Notes under the pieces: generated by a model
What the model was told of the DNA's origin: nothing
Database searches by the model: none
What the model saw: only the letters and a program-made list of their open reading frames with translations
NCBI GenBank assembly: GCA_035610365.1
Contig: CM069433.1
Coordinates: 190,968,760 to 191,032,759, forward strand
From: Aquatica leii
Taxonomy: Eukaryota > Arthropoda > Insecta > Coleoptera > Lampyridae
Reading direction: 5' to 3'
Length of the DNA: 64,000 nt
Made by a program: the position numbers and the translations under genes
Shown here: positions 1 through 10,719 of the stretch, piece after piece
Numbering within the stretch: position 1 is the first letter of the stretch
Layout of the letters: the number at the start of each line of letters is the position of its first letter

Positions 1-1130
1 CATTAAAGTGTTATAGTAAACTATCCAAATTTAGGATAGCAATTGGTACGGATTCGTTCTATGACCAACTGTGATATCATTTCATTACGCTTTCTTTTTT
101 TTTCTATATATGCTAAGGAGGTTAATTGCGCACCGTAAGGTGGTCACTCTTTTTGTTCTTCTACGGGTAGTAGAACAAATCAGGCATTTATATCAAGCCT
201 TATCTTTATCCGCTTTTCTCTATATCTATATTTCTTACTTCCCATTTCTTTCTTCTTGAGGTCTATCTATCTTTTCTATGTGCCACCTATTCTTCTTTTT
301 CTTGTTCTGTTTATAGTTCGCTTCTAGGGCGGTTGGTTGGGCATCGAAGGGTTGGTTTCTTCTACGCAAAGAAGAACAAAACAGACATCCACTTGTCTGG
401 CTTTTCTTCGTCTGTTTCTTTTCCTCCTTTCTTGTCTTTTTTGCTTTTCATTTTTTTTCTTTTTTTTTTGCTTCTTAAGGTTTGCCTTTAGAGCAATTGT
501 CTCTTTTGTTTTTTTCTTTTTTTTTCTAAGTTTTGGTTAGTTCGTTGGACACTTTCTTTCTTTTTTCTTTTTAGTAACTTTCTTCTTTTTAGTGTTTACT
601 CAACTGTGTTTTTTTTCTTTTTCTTTCTCAGTCACTTTTCTTGCGTCATCGGGTTTAGTCGGCTTTTGTTTTGTTGTTTTTAGTTTGGAACTTGGAATAG
701 ACTGCAACTCGCTTTTTGTACTCTAATTGTTGGCAGTTACTGCTTAGGTATTTCTTTTCTTTGAGTTTCTTTTTGCTGTTTTAATATCCTAGTAAATTCT
801 TCGGCTTTGTGTTTCAATGTGACATTCTAACACTCACTGACTCACGATGTTCGATTAGCAAGTAAAGCTTCTTATTCTTTCTTATTTAGTTTTACTTTTG
901 TTTCTTTGGTTTTGTTTTGTTTAATATGGTTTGGCTTTCGCTTGGATTGGTGAACTCATGGATTGGTCGGCTTTTGGTGACTTTGAAATGCTTTTTTTTC
1001 TCTGTCTTTTAGGTCCGACGTGTGTCGACTTTTTAATTAGAATTTTTTTTTGCTTGAGATTTCGTAATTGGTTTTGCTTGTTTAGATCTTTAGGATCTGT
1101 TTGGGTTTTTTTGTGAAAAAATTTTATATA
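1..1130 (-). repeat. T-rich interspersed repeat, copy A (inverted)
   Basis: This T-rich stretch is an inverted, diverged relative of the A/C-rich blocks at 7,731-8,600 and 36,989-38,027. The clearest anchor is at 835-860, where CTGACTCACGATG is followed by TTAGCAAG; the reverse complement of 37,990-38,020 carries the same string in the same context. Only short T-rich ORFs (for example a phenylalanine-rich one at 337-540) occur, and they look like composition effects. The boundaries are approximate. In copies B and C the block directly follows an LTR-like end, so it may be the leader of an LTR element. Confidence 0.5.
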
Positions 1131-2690
1131 GTCTATTGACGACTTTTTAGAACAACTGTTTTAGTTTTTCTTTTTGATTTTTTTTTCTAATTTGCATATC
1201 ACCATCAAAATCTGCTTGACACTTGTTGAGATCTGAGTAAAAGTTTTTATTCGGGGAAAGCACTTATTTTTTGTATTGTGGTTTCATTTAATTATTCCTT
1301 AATTGTCTGTAGCGGGTTTCCATACCTCCACGCGTTTTTTTGTCTGTGGAGATAACACTATCTACACCTTCAAGGATGCAATTATTATACGTATTGGAAG
1401 AAACTTTTACCAAAAATTACGAAATTAATTTGAAATTCTGCACAGTCGTTTATTTTCAGTGATCGTATGAATAAAAGGGGTTTACTTGTGACAACGCCGT
1501 ATGTAAATTATATTTGTTAGATTTCACTTAAGTTTTAGGTAATACTGATAAGGTGCACTAGCTAATCGCATACTTCAGGAAATATAACTGCAAGTATTAC
1601 ACTTCCTATTTTAATTCTTAGTATTTTAGGGTGGTCAGTCGATTGTAAGAACGACGGTATGTACATATTAGGTTATTAACACAATTAATTATAAAATCGT
1701 TTTGTTGTGTCTGATGTTATTATACGGTGCGCTTTGATTCTCTGAATTTTCGATTTTCGTATTTTAATTAACGAATGTAAAGTCATTCTTTTCCTGAATA
1801 TAAAAGTTAGCCGATTAGATCATTTTGCTGTACAACTTGTTGCCTAGTCGAAAGTGTAGTTTATATTTTGTTTGTGATACTGACCTAACTGTTAGATAAA
1901 ATTTATATATACTTGAGTACCTTTTTTTTCTTCTTCTTTTTCTTCTTCTTCTAACGTAAACTTCTGTTTGTGCTAAAATAAATATCCTGTATTACCACTT
2001 CTGTCTTCTCATTTGTTTTATTTCAGCTGCGGGTAAATTTAAGCGACGTTTCCCACCTTAGTCTTTCATCGTTTTGGCGCATTTTTAAATTTATTTTATA
2101 ATCTAACACTAAGATACTTACGACTCTATCGTCGGAACAACTGAGTTAGTCGTCGCTCTTTTAGTTAAAAACCAAACTTTTTGTTTATGTGGTTTAGTTC
2201 ACATTGATTCCGTCATCACACACATTTCAGAACATGATCGTATAAGAAAAAAGCATATTTCTAAGTCTACTTTTGCTGAACCCCATTTTACTAGAGGTCA
2301 CAATATAGTCTTGGTGATTGCAAAATCTCTATTCTTCTTCAATAGAAAGATTTGAAAAAGCATAAAAACAATTAAAACATTAATAATTTCAATCGTGATT
2401 ACGGATTTTTCCGTTCCCGGTTTGTTTTTTTGAATATTTTTCTCTTTTTGAAACTCAATGAAATTTGCTCTCAACCAACCGCCACGATACTTCTTCTTTA
2501 TCTACGGAGACTACTTCTTCTTACATCATTTTTAGGAGGTTTAGATTCTAGCTTGGTTCATAAGTCTATCAAACGTCGCCTCACAAAACACACTAAGTAG
2601 TGTTTTCCATCGCCCTCTCTTACTAGAAGGATTTATCACCTTTTTTATCGATTTGTTTCTTACCTTTTTAAGAGTTTAGAATCTGGCTTG
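1131..2690. other. AT-rich stretch without recognised genes; one short direct repeat
   Basis: No coding similarity was seen on either strand. A 31-base imperfect direct repeat containing CTTGGTTCATAAGTC occurs at 2,539-2,569 and 2,674-2,704. A short TTC-rich microsatellite-like run lies at about 1,921-1,952. Confidence 0.4.
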
Positions 2691-2694
2691 GTTC

Positions 2695-2845
2695 ATAAGT
2701 CGATATAACTGTTTAGAGGTTCTTAATTAGATTTTGGTTGCTTGTTTTGAGTATTTTGGTTATCTTTACGCCCTGATGAAACACCTTACCAAAGTGACCA
2801 AATTTTGATAATTGACACGGTTCAAACCCGGAAGATGTACTTATT
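2695..2845 (+). repeat. Penelope-tail-like repeat, diverged copy
   Basis: This matches 60,690-60,845 in order. Shared blocks are AGGTTCTTA, GGTTGCTTGTTT, CCTGATGAA and, near the end, GTTCAAACCCGGAAGA. CTGATGA at 2,773-2,779 is not followed by the GAAACG that the other copy keeps. The CTGATGA...GAAACG pairing is a recurrent feature of Penelope-like element termini, so this is probably such a terminus. Confidence 0.5.
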
Positions 2846-2859
2846 TTAGTATAGATAAC

Positions 2860-3620
2860 CGAGGAAGCTTTTGCTATTACTTAATATTGTTTTTATGATT
2901 AAGGAAGCAGCAAAAAGTTGCTCTACTAAGAGCTTTCTGCTAGTACGAAAGGTCGAGCTTTGTTACTTGAGTTTAGTTCTACGACTAAACTACGTCTGTG
3001 GTAATCATAATAGCCATTTTCTTATTTGGAATCCTAGTTTTTTTGTCAACTCTACAATTATGTAAGTAGATCATCTATATTAGAATTATATTTTGATTGT
3101 GGTTTTACAATTGGTTCCGAAACAAACTTAAGAAGATAGAAACTAAACAAGAATGGGAGTTTCTGAGACTGAAGGTTTTACAAAAGACAAACAAAAGTTG
3201 TATTTCTAAAAAAGAAGAAAATCGGAAGCAAACGGTGGGAAGATACAACACATGTAAAGTTTTATTACGGGTAAAAAAAGTACTAGAAATATTTGAAAGC
3301 ACGTTTAGTAAGGATAGTTCCAAAACGTATAACAATAGTCAAGCTTAACAATAGGTGTTTGAATTGCTAAATTTGCAAAATTTTTTCCAGTAACCACCTG
3401 ATCGACACTGTTTAGTAATCTCAAAATATCTACAACACAATAATGGTATAAAAGTAATGCGGAGACAGAGCGCTACTGAAGCAGCGACAGCTAAAACCAA
3501 AATCAAAAGTGTTATTTAACTAAAAATGTAATAAATTAAAATGACTCTTGTAACGTGCACATTTTTTTCGATTGAAGACGTCTGATTTTAATTAACATTT
3601 TTGTGTTCACTGTTTATTTA
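2860..3620. other. No recognised gene
   Basis: Overlapping small ORFs on both strands at 3,097-3,348 have no recognisable motif. An 11-base resemblance to the 28S sarcin-ricin loop at about 2,939-2,949 is not supported by its surroundings. Confidence 0.4.
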
Positions 3621-3624
3621 AATA

Positions 3625-3745
3625 CTTTTGCGCAATGCATTTGACGCATTGCACATGCGTTATGAGTTCTTCTTCTTAAGTCATATGCCATCTTGGGTGC
3701 GGTTTTCGCAGCGACAGGACGTTCGTCCTGCACAACGTGCAGAAA
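3625..3745. other. Cluster of perfect short hairpins
   Basis: Three perfect inverted repeats lie within about 110 bases: GCAATGC/GCATTGC around 3,633-3,653, CAGGAC/GTCCTG around 3,716-3,731, and GCAC/GTGC around 3,731-3,742. The surrounding DNA is unusually CpG-rich for this window. An ORF at 3,628-3,915 covers it but shows no known domain. Confidence 0.5.
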
Positions 3746-4500
3746 ATGTCCACATGTTAGATTTGAACGGTGGAGTTCTGCTTTCGTCGTACGTAATAAT
3801 AATCCGCTTTCGTCCGTTTTATTTGCGCTTTCGTTTGTTTAAAGAAACCCGTAATCCAAAAGGGGTAAGTTATTTCTTTGTTCCTTACACGTGGTGTGTA
3901 ACCTTTGGGTTTTGAGTTTTAGTCTTTTTTTTCTCCTGTACGTACGAACTGGAAGTTTTTTGATATACGACTACGCTTTCTGATTTATTCGATGCTTTTC
4001 GATTTGTGTACGTATGAATTCGTTTATGGTTACGAAAATTTGGTTTGGATACGTACGCCTTTTTACGATTTTGAGGTTTGAAATGCGATATTAAGATATG
4101 GTTTACGCAGCACGTTTGATGTTAGTCACAACGTTGCTTTTACGAGGAATTTCCGCTACGAATTATGATTTTCATAAGTGAAAATCGATAATTATTCATG
4201 GTTACGTCTGATGCAATCTGACTTGGATGTTTCGAATGAAGATTATCATACGCTACGTTTGTTTACGATGTTCTGGTTAATGGATCTGTACGAATATGAG
4301 ATCAATCAGGATAAATACGGAAAATTTGGAAGTTAAATATGCATTTGAAGAATTTCGTAATGTTGCGTCATCGCATGAATCAGATGAGAAACGCGTAATT
4401 CTATTAAGTCACGTGATGACCACGCCCAATGCGCTGAAGTTACGAACAGCAACAAGTGATAACTAACCTTTAATGACACGTATGTAATTAACTTAATTAA
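3746..4500. other. TACG/CpG-enriched region, no recognised gene
   Basis: TACG and ACGTACG-like words recur (for example near 3,940, 4,010 and 4,050), unlike the AT-rich flanks. No long ORF or TE domain is visible. It could be a regulatory region or the internal part of an unrecognised element. Confidence 0.3.
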
Positions 4501-4867
4501 GTATTTGTTTTAAGATTTGTTTATTTGTTTTTTTTTGGTTTCAATATTTAACCATTATTAATATAAAAAATATTGTGGGGTCCAAATTATATATTTCAAA
4601 TTATGTCAAATTAGAATTGTAAATATTAGTGTACGATTAGAATACCCCGACCCTGGTTATAATTTGTATATGGCTCATCGCTCTAATTTAATGTTTGTGT
4701 GTTGTTTATATGTTAATAAAGCCATAAGAGCTAGCACGGTGCATTATTATTATTATAAAGTTTAAGACGTTATAAAATGACACGATAAACGCAAAAAAAT
4801 TGTTTATTAAAAATTATAATAAGCAAATTGTTGATACGTATGTGTATTTAGTTTTTAAACGTCTATG

Positions 4868-4886
4868 GCCCCACGTTGGGCGCCAA
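4868..4886 (-). other. Candidate LTR-retroelement primer binding site (tRNA-Lys type)
   Basis: The minus strand reads TGGCGCCCAACGTGGGGC, the complement of the 3' end of tRNA-Lys1,2, which some retroelements use as primer. If real, an LTR in minus orientation should end just above 4,887. The flanking bases (…AATATT) do not form the usual CA end. A minus-strand AATAAA lies near 5,155. No gag could be read below it. Confidence 0.4.
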
Positions 4887-7724
4887 ATATTTTCCACGTT
4901 GCAATGGGGGAGGTGGAGAAAAAGAAAAAAAAATAATTACCAAGATGTCACGCTTACCTTTCGGCTAGCCTCACCGCAGATGCTCGTCAGGTAAAAGAAA
5001 ATCGAAGGAAAAAGAATATTCTTTTGATCAGCGAAATGCCCGAGTGCGCCACCTCTTCTCGAAATTTAATCAAACGTAATAAGTCTAGGCAGGAAAAAAG
5101 GATATCCTAGACCCGAGGTCCCCCAAAAGAAAGATACCGAGAATAAACAATAATCATTTATTAGGTATATATATATTAACAGAAAATCCTTTGAAGGAAA
5201 GAGCCAACTCGACGGTTACGCCACTGGTATAAATCACATATAAATAAATTACACAACAAATAGAATATAATGTTAAGGCAAGTTTAAAATAGACTCTGGA
5301 AGCAAAAAAAATTGTGCTAACGTTTAAATTACGTTTCCGCGGCTACAATAAACGGTAGCAGATACACCCGTGACCGCACGTGAGAATTAGAAAAAGTAAC
5401 AACGCTCGTGGTCCTTGACGTCAAGTTCACGACCGGTATAAAATTCGTCAATCATTCAGGTTATGACAAACAATACCTTTCGAGCTCCCAAATCTCTACT
5501 AGTTACAAATTGCCGCACATTATAAATTGAAATTTCTTTTACGTTATGAATAGCAATTAAACACAATTAATTAGATTAAATAGGCGTACTGTATGCACAA
5601 AAGACAATTGTTCAAGAAAGAAATACATAAAGTTACGAAGTCCGTTCTTATTCCATTCCACTTAATCTGTAGCGTGAGTTGTACCATTCATTACACGTTG
5701 TTAGGCGCGAGCAGAAGTCAAGACTCCGAAGCGCGTGGACGAAAGTTGTAACGTGTTAAAAATCCAAACGCCGAAGTATAGGCAACTAACGTGCTGGAAA
5801 TATTTATTGATATATTATCACTGCTATCACGAAGGAATTCTTCACTTTCTCCAAAAACACGTATTCGAAAGGTTGTTGCATTATCTGTGCGTAAGAATAT
5901 TGGCGGCATAAAGTCAATTAGTTGGCTGGTATACGTATATTGGTACCTGGGCTAATAGACTCCTAAGGGGAATTAAGCAGCGATAATCTACAACTAAATA
6001 AAAGCATTAGTGGTAATAATAAACCTTATGCTTACGGTTAGCGAACCGAATTTTAAACACAGGGCAACATCTTACGATAATTGGAGTCCCCAACAACATC
6101 GTGGGGAACCACCACCGGGTTCCAGCAGCGGTTCCGGACGTAAACAGGTTGGCGGACTACTCCCTTATCTGCTCGTTCCACCTCGGACACAGTCACCACC
6201 AGCTGCGATACCCTACAACAAACAAGATAAGTTTAGTTTAAGATAAGTTCTATTTGATTTTTTTGTTGTTAGCTGTAAGTTCAATAATTAGTTTAGTCCT
6301 TAAATATAATAATATTATACATTGGTTTCACCTACCTGAGATAACACCGTGGGTTTCTTTTTTTTGCATAAATTCATATCGCTGCAGATATTTGAAGGCA
6401 GACACCGGTTTTGTTCACGGGGGACAGCAGGGATAAAAAGGTCCTGTAAGAATATAGAATAGTTCGGTACGCGGAATTGTACACAAATTGTACGAGTTTA
6501 AGGTTACTTACGATAGGAAGCAATTGCTCGCTGTCGGTTAGGGGAAACGACCTTTCAGTTAGGGGCAGCTTTTGGGGGAGATCGTAGTGCTGATCTCGAA
6601 TTCACTTAGGTGCTCTTACAGCCATTTTACCTCGAGACAACGCGAACAACAACCCTCATAATTTTGTAAAACCGCGCGGTACAATACATAATAATTCATA
6701 ACCTTAAGTAAAAGGGTTAACACGAGCATGCGTGTATTTTATAGTGGGCGAAACCTCTACAAATAATCATAATTCATACAAAGGGTAGGATGATTCTTTC
6801 CTTTTTTTTTATTATTAAACTTTAGTTCGTAACTTATTTATTATTCGTTGTACAATATAAAATAGTAAACAGGATTAAATACAGGGTAGAGTTTTATTAA
6901 AAACTGGAGAAACTGCTGACCTCGTCTTTTTCTTTCTTTTTTTTACGGTGCCTAGTTCTAGTGTCGATAGGAGTTCTGGGTTGATCCTAGCCTTCTCCGT
7001 GGCCGGTTGTTTAACCCAGTGGCGCCTCCCGGAAATTTAACTACTTTTATATTAATAAATCGAGAATCGGTACTCACCCCACTCCCGATGTTTGCTAGTC
7101 GTGGATAGCGGCCAGGAGACGACATTAGAACTAATTGGCGGTTTATAGTGTTCAAAGTTAGTTACAAAGTAGATCGAGGTTGCGCGGTCTCCCGATTTTA
7201 GACGTTACACTTAGAGATACGTATAAATACCTTTTCGGTCAGAATTCTTTTTATTGAATTACTCATTCACCAGGTCACCTCGTTTTTAACCTTCGGCACA
7301 CTCCCCCAAGCTACAAGAAAGCGCCATCAGTCGACTTGGATTCTTTACACCGCTGCACTTGTTATTTCATCGATACAGTTAACAACTCCGGCAGTTCGTA
7401 AGAAGCCACACAGAACACCAGCTCAGAAAGAAAGCTCGGAAAGAAAGCTACTTTATGATTTTGCTTAGAAATACGTAGATATTTGGTTTTACGAATGCGG
7501 CATTCGAGCGGATTTATTAAGGATTTTAATCCGTCTCCGCCACATCCATTAAAACGCGTACCACCAAATAAAAATAAATTCCGTAGATGGCCAACTACTC
7601 TCGCGCGCCCTCTACGTGCATAAATTAAAGAATATAGCTTGAGTTCAGATATTTCACACGGTTAAAAGCAAGGTTGCTTAACCATCAGGCAAATTTATGC
7701 CCATTTACGAATTTACACGTTACA
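4887..7724. other. LTR-like or other TE debris, not resolved
   Basis: There is no coding domain. Small ORFs at 5,718-5,909 (minus), 6,010-6,246 (plus) and 6,958-7,155 (minus) have no recognisable motif. The right end, TTACACGTTACA, resembles the end of the LTR closing at 36,988 (TTGCACGTAACA), and both are followed by (A)AATYCCCCC and TAGCAAG/CAGCAAG. The end of this stretch may therefore be an LTR terminus of the same superfamily. Confidence 0.3.
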
Positions 7725-8600
7725 AATTCCCCCCTAGCAAGAAGTTAGACCCACGGTCGAAACAAATCCGAGCGCAGCAGTAAAGAGAACCTAGAGTGGA
7801 ACTTGCAGTGAAGTTCGTTACCAACTAAAGAGCACATTGAAAACCAAACCCAACCCAGGAACCAAAAACCACAGAAACCCAACCCGATAGATGAAGAAAA
7901 AGAAGATTTCGAAGTTCCCTAAAAATCGATCAAACCTGACTTGAACTAGAGACGCATAAAGCAAAATGTTACTGTCTGAGCAACCAAACTTCAGAGGACT
8001 TAGAAGGCCAATATCACGAAACTAAACGTGCTCGTTAAAGTCACCAAAAAGTGATTCCGGGTATGAATAAACAACGAGACGTTATTCCAAAAAGAAGAGA
8101 AGAAAAAGACGGAAGTTTAGACTAGCGTCAAGGACCCAAAAGCCCTAAAGCCCCAATAAAACCCCCAACCCCAATCATCAAACTTCAGAAGATAAATTCC
8201 AAAGAAAGTAATCTCTAAAAGAAAAAAAGCTACCTAAGCAACCTCAAGGACAAAATCCCAGTATTAGTAATCCTAAGAGAAGAAAAGAAAGAAGTATAAA
8301 TAAGAAAACGTCATGATTATCTGTTGCTAATCGAACACTCGTAGATCATCAATCGCTGTGCTAGACTGTCCCAATGAGACGTAGAAACCGATTAACGGAA
8401 TACAGTACTCCCAGAAAAACCAAATTAAAAGTAGTAGAAGAAATACCCTAAGAATGACTACACACATCCAAAGAAACCGACCAAGCGGACGTACATACAG
8501 TACAGAAAAGCGGATTATTTTTCTCCCGCTGGATCTTAAGTTGCAACAGATTCGTAAGTAATCTTTGAAGATCAAAGATAACCAATGCATTTTGCTTACG
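7725..8600 (+). repeat. A/C-rich interspersed repeat, copy B
   Basis: This aligns in order with 36,989-38,027. Shared words are CCCCC-AGCAAG at the start, GAAGTTTAGAC-AGCG, AAAATCCCA-GTA-TAATAATC, TTGCTAA-CGAACAC and CGATTAACGGAATA. Minus-strand ORFs at 8,327-8,590 and 37,574-37,783 translate into similar peptides (FSVLYV-PL-R…WM), but this may reflect only DNA identity. No known domain is recognised. Confidence 0.55.
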
Positions 8601-8740
8601 TATCATCTAAACACCTTTTTCAATGCGGTTCATTATAATTATTAAACTTGAGGTTTTCAATACGTTGCATCGCTAAAAAACCGTTGGTACTTTCATCTAC
8701 TATATTAGCTGCGCGAAAAATTATTGATGTTCCTAATTTT

Positions 8741-9104
8741 ATGAGTGAAATACGACGGCAGAGCCATCTCATAGTATAAATTTACTATGCATGAATCACA
8801 GTAAGTTAATGGCTATAGAGATGGAAACGTTGAAAGCTGATTTTATACCCGCGTAATTCAAATAAATTTTGAATAAACCGAGGGATAAAATTACAACATA
8901 TAAACATTGTAAGGCAACAATGTCAATGCAAATCTGAAAATGCTATCAACGTGAACCACTAGACGGCAGTTTCGCCCTTTTTGGACTCTTTAGCAGTGGA
9001 AGAACACTCTATTGTACTAGTCATATAGATTTACATTAACAAATGAAGTATCATGATGAGTGAAATACGATGGCAGAGCCATCTCATAGTATAAATTTAC
9101 TATT
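8741..9104. repeat. 48-bp direct repeat pair
   Basis: The segment running from GAGTGAAATACGA to ATAGTATAAATTTACTAT occurs at 8,741-8,788 and 9,057-9,104 with about one mismatch. Each copy contains ATAGTA/TACTAT inverted arms. The 268 bases between them contain no recognisable gene. Possible explanations are a solo insertion with long terminal direct repeats or a local duplication. Confidence 0.6.
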
Positions 9105-9479
9105 TATTTACTTTCTAATTTTATTTGAATTGAGCTATAGGTCTTGTAGCATTTCTGTAGGTCAAAAAACTTAATTTATTCTTTACACGTGTTTGTACAA
9201 AGAGCAATTTTTTGGCAAAAAAAAAGAATAATCCAGAATTAGTTTGTCATTGTATGGTTCTCATTTGTATACGATTTTTGAATCTATTTTTTAATAGGAT
9301 CAAATAAATTACTGTTTTATTTTTACGGATTCACTTTTTTTAAATAAGTATGTCCAATCTTACAGAAATAGAACTATTAGAACAAAAAAATTTCTGATTC
9401 TGGATTCAAACTTTAATTCGAAAACATCTTCTTTAGTCTTTCAAACCAATATTTTAATGGAAAAAATTTTTATGGTAGC

Positions 9480-10150
9480 TTGTAGCTGTTTATGTTTCAT
9501 TTAAATTTTAATACGATCGCTTACTTATTAATAGCCAAATTTCAGATGGTGTAGCTTACGATTCTATGACTGTAAAAATTGATTTAATTATCGTATGTGA
9601 AGTGAAAATTTTTGTGGCGATATTCAAATGCTAGGTTAGTGTATAGACATTTTTTTATAATTTTTTGGAATAGATTGGGTTAAAAGTTTGTACTGTCAGA
9701 AAGAGTTTAGTATTGAAATTTTATCTTAAATCTAAATTTTTAGTCACGCTGCTTTTTGCCTTTTCAGTCACAACGTAGTACATAGAGGCATTTCATTATG
9801 TCGTGAACTGTGACCTTGAGTCGAAAATTGGTATGAATATACTAAAAGTCAAAAATTTGACAAATCTATCTGAATTCCAAAAACGTTAGCCTATTTATAA
9901 GGCACTCACCTTCATAAAATTTAAAAACAATCAGAAATTTATTTATAATAATACCTAAAGACTTATTAACAACAAATACAACAATAAAAGCAAAGATAGG
10001 TTAGAAAAAATGTACCGGTGAATGTTTGTAAGACGGATAATAACAATATTTTGACGTATACCGACTACAGCGCCACAGTTCACGAGATCTTGAAAGACAT
10101 CTACCACTAATATTTTAGAATATACAGTACTTAGAGTACTTCGATTATCT
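9480..10150 (-). repeat. Dispersed repeat, uninterrupted copy
   Basis: The reverse complement of this stretch matches 45,000-45,186 followed directly by 49,389-49,700, with the LINE at 45,187-49,388 missing. Shared words include AAGTCTTTAGGTATTATTAT, TCTCGTGAACTGTGGCGCTG and AGGTCACAGTTCACGACATA. It shows what that locus looked like before the LINE inserted. Its own identity is unknown and there is no ORF. Confidence 0.6.
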
Positions 10151-10569
10151 TATGAACATGATGTCAAACATTGGCGCATTACGTCATCTTATACGACACT
10201 GTACAAGTGAAACCTAAAAACATTTGTTGCGATGACGTTTTCATGTTGTCTAGTATAACAGACTTTCCATCAGATAATCGACAAACTCTACAAAATTTTA
10301 ACGTACTACCATAAGTTTAAACTGTAGTTTCTCAAGTTTCATAACTTTTGGTCAGAAAGTACAAATTTGTAAGCAAAGCGAGTTAAGTGTTACGAACATA
10401 GGAATGTCAGATGCATTGTGTGAATAACCGCAAGATGTTGAGTAAATGGCGTGTGTTAGTAAAAAAAAATGATTTCGATTTTCTTAAAACCCAATTTGAT
10501 GTATTTACAAGCTTGTGTTATAGAGTATTACAGTGATGCACATTCAGATGAATCCAATACACTAATGAT

Positions 10570-10575
10570 TTTATT
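10570..10575 (-). terminator. Candidate Tm2 polyadenylation signal
   Basis: The minus strand reads AATAAA about 145 bases beyond the Tm2 stop codon at 10,720. It is the first such hexamer downstream in an otherwise AT-rich 3' flank, so chance occurrence is possible. Confidence 0.35.
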
Positions 10576-10719
10576 TGAAAATAATTAACAAGTGCCTATA
10601 TTACACTTAGCTTAGAATCAGCTGCAAGTACAGACGTGTTAGAAATTAATACATCAGAAAATCGTGTAATAAAATATAAAGAATAAACAATTTACAGGAT
10701 GATTTCAAGACGAAAAAAA

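Noticed and set aside
337-540. Phenylalanine-rich 67-residue ORF, possible membrane peptide
   Set aside because: It comes from poly-T tracts within a repeat that has inverted copies at 7.7 and 37 kb.
2816-2830. tRNA-like B box GGTTCAAACCCGG
   Set aside because: No acceptor stem, anticodon arm or A box at the right distance; the sequence belongs to the repeat shared with 60.8 kb. The idea of a SINE is kept only as a question.
2925-2960. Resemblance to the 28S rRNA sarcin-ricin loop (TAGTACGAAAGG)
   Set aside because: About 11 bases only, and the following conserved GAACCGCAGGTTC is absent.
3097-3348. Overlapping 83- and 76-codon ORFs on opposite strands
   Set aside because: No domain and no codon or conservation argument; lengths are expected occasionally by chance.
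3548-3560. TGTAACGTGCAC as a reversed LTR end of the 35.8 kb family
   Set aside because: Neighbouring sequence does not continue as either the LTR or its leader, so the 12-base match is taken as chance.
6010-6246. 78-codon ORF with PPPGSSSGSG and PP-rich segments, suggestive of a real protein
   Set aside because: The region shows no other coding signature and the frame has no recognisable family; it may be LTR or leader sequence.
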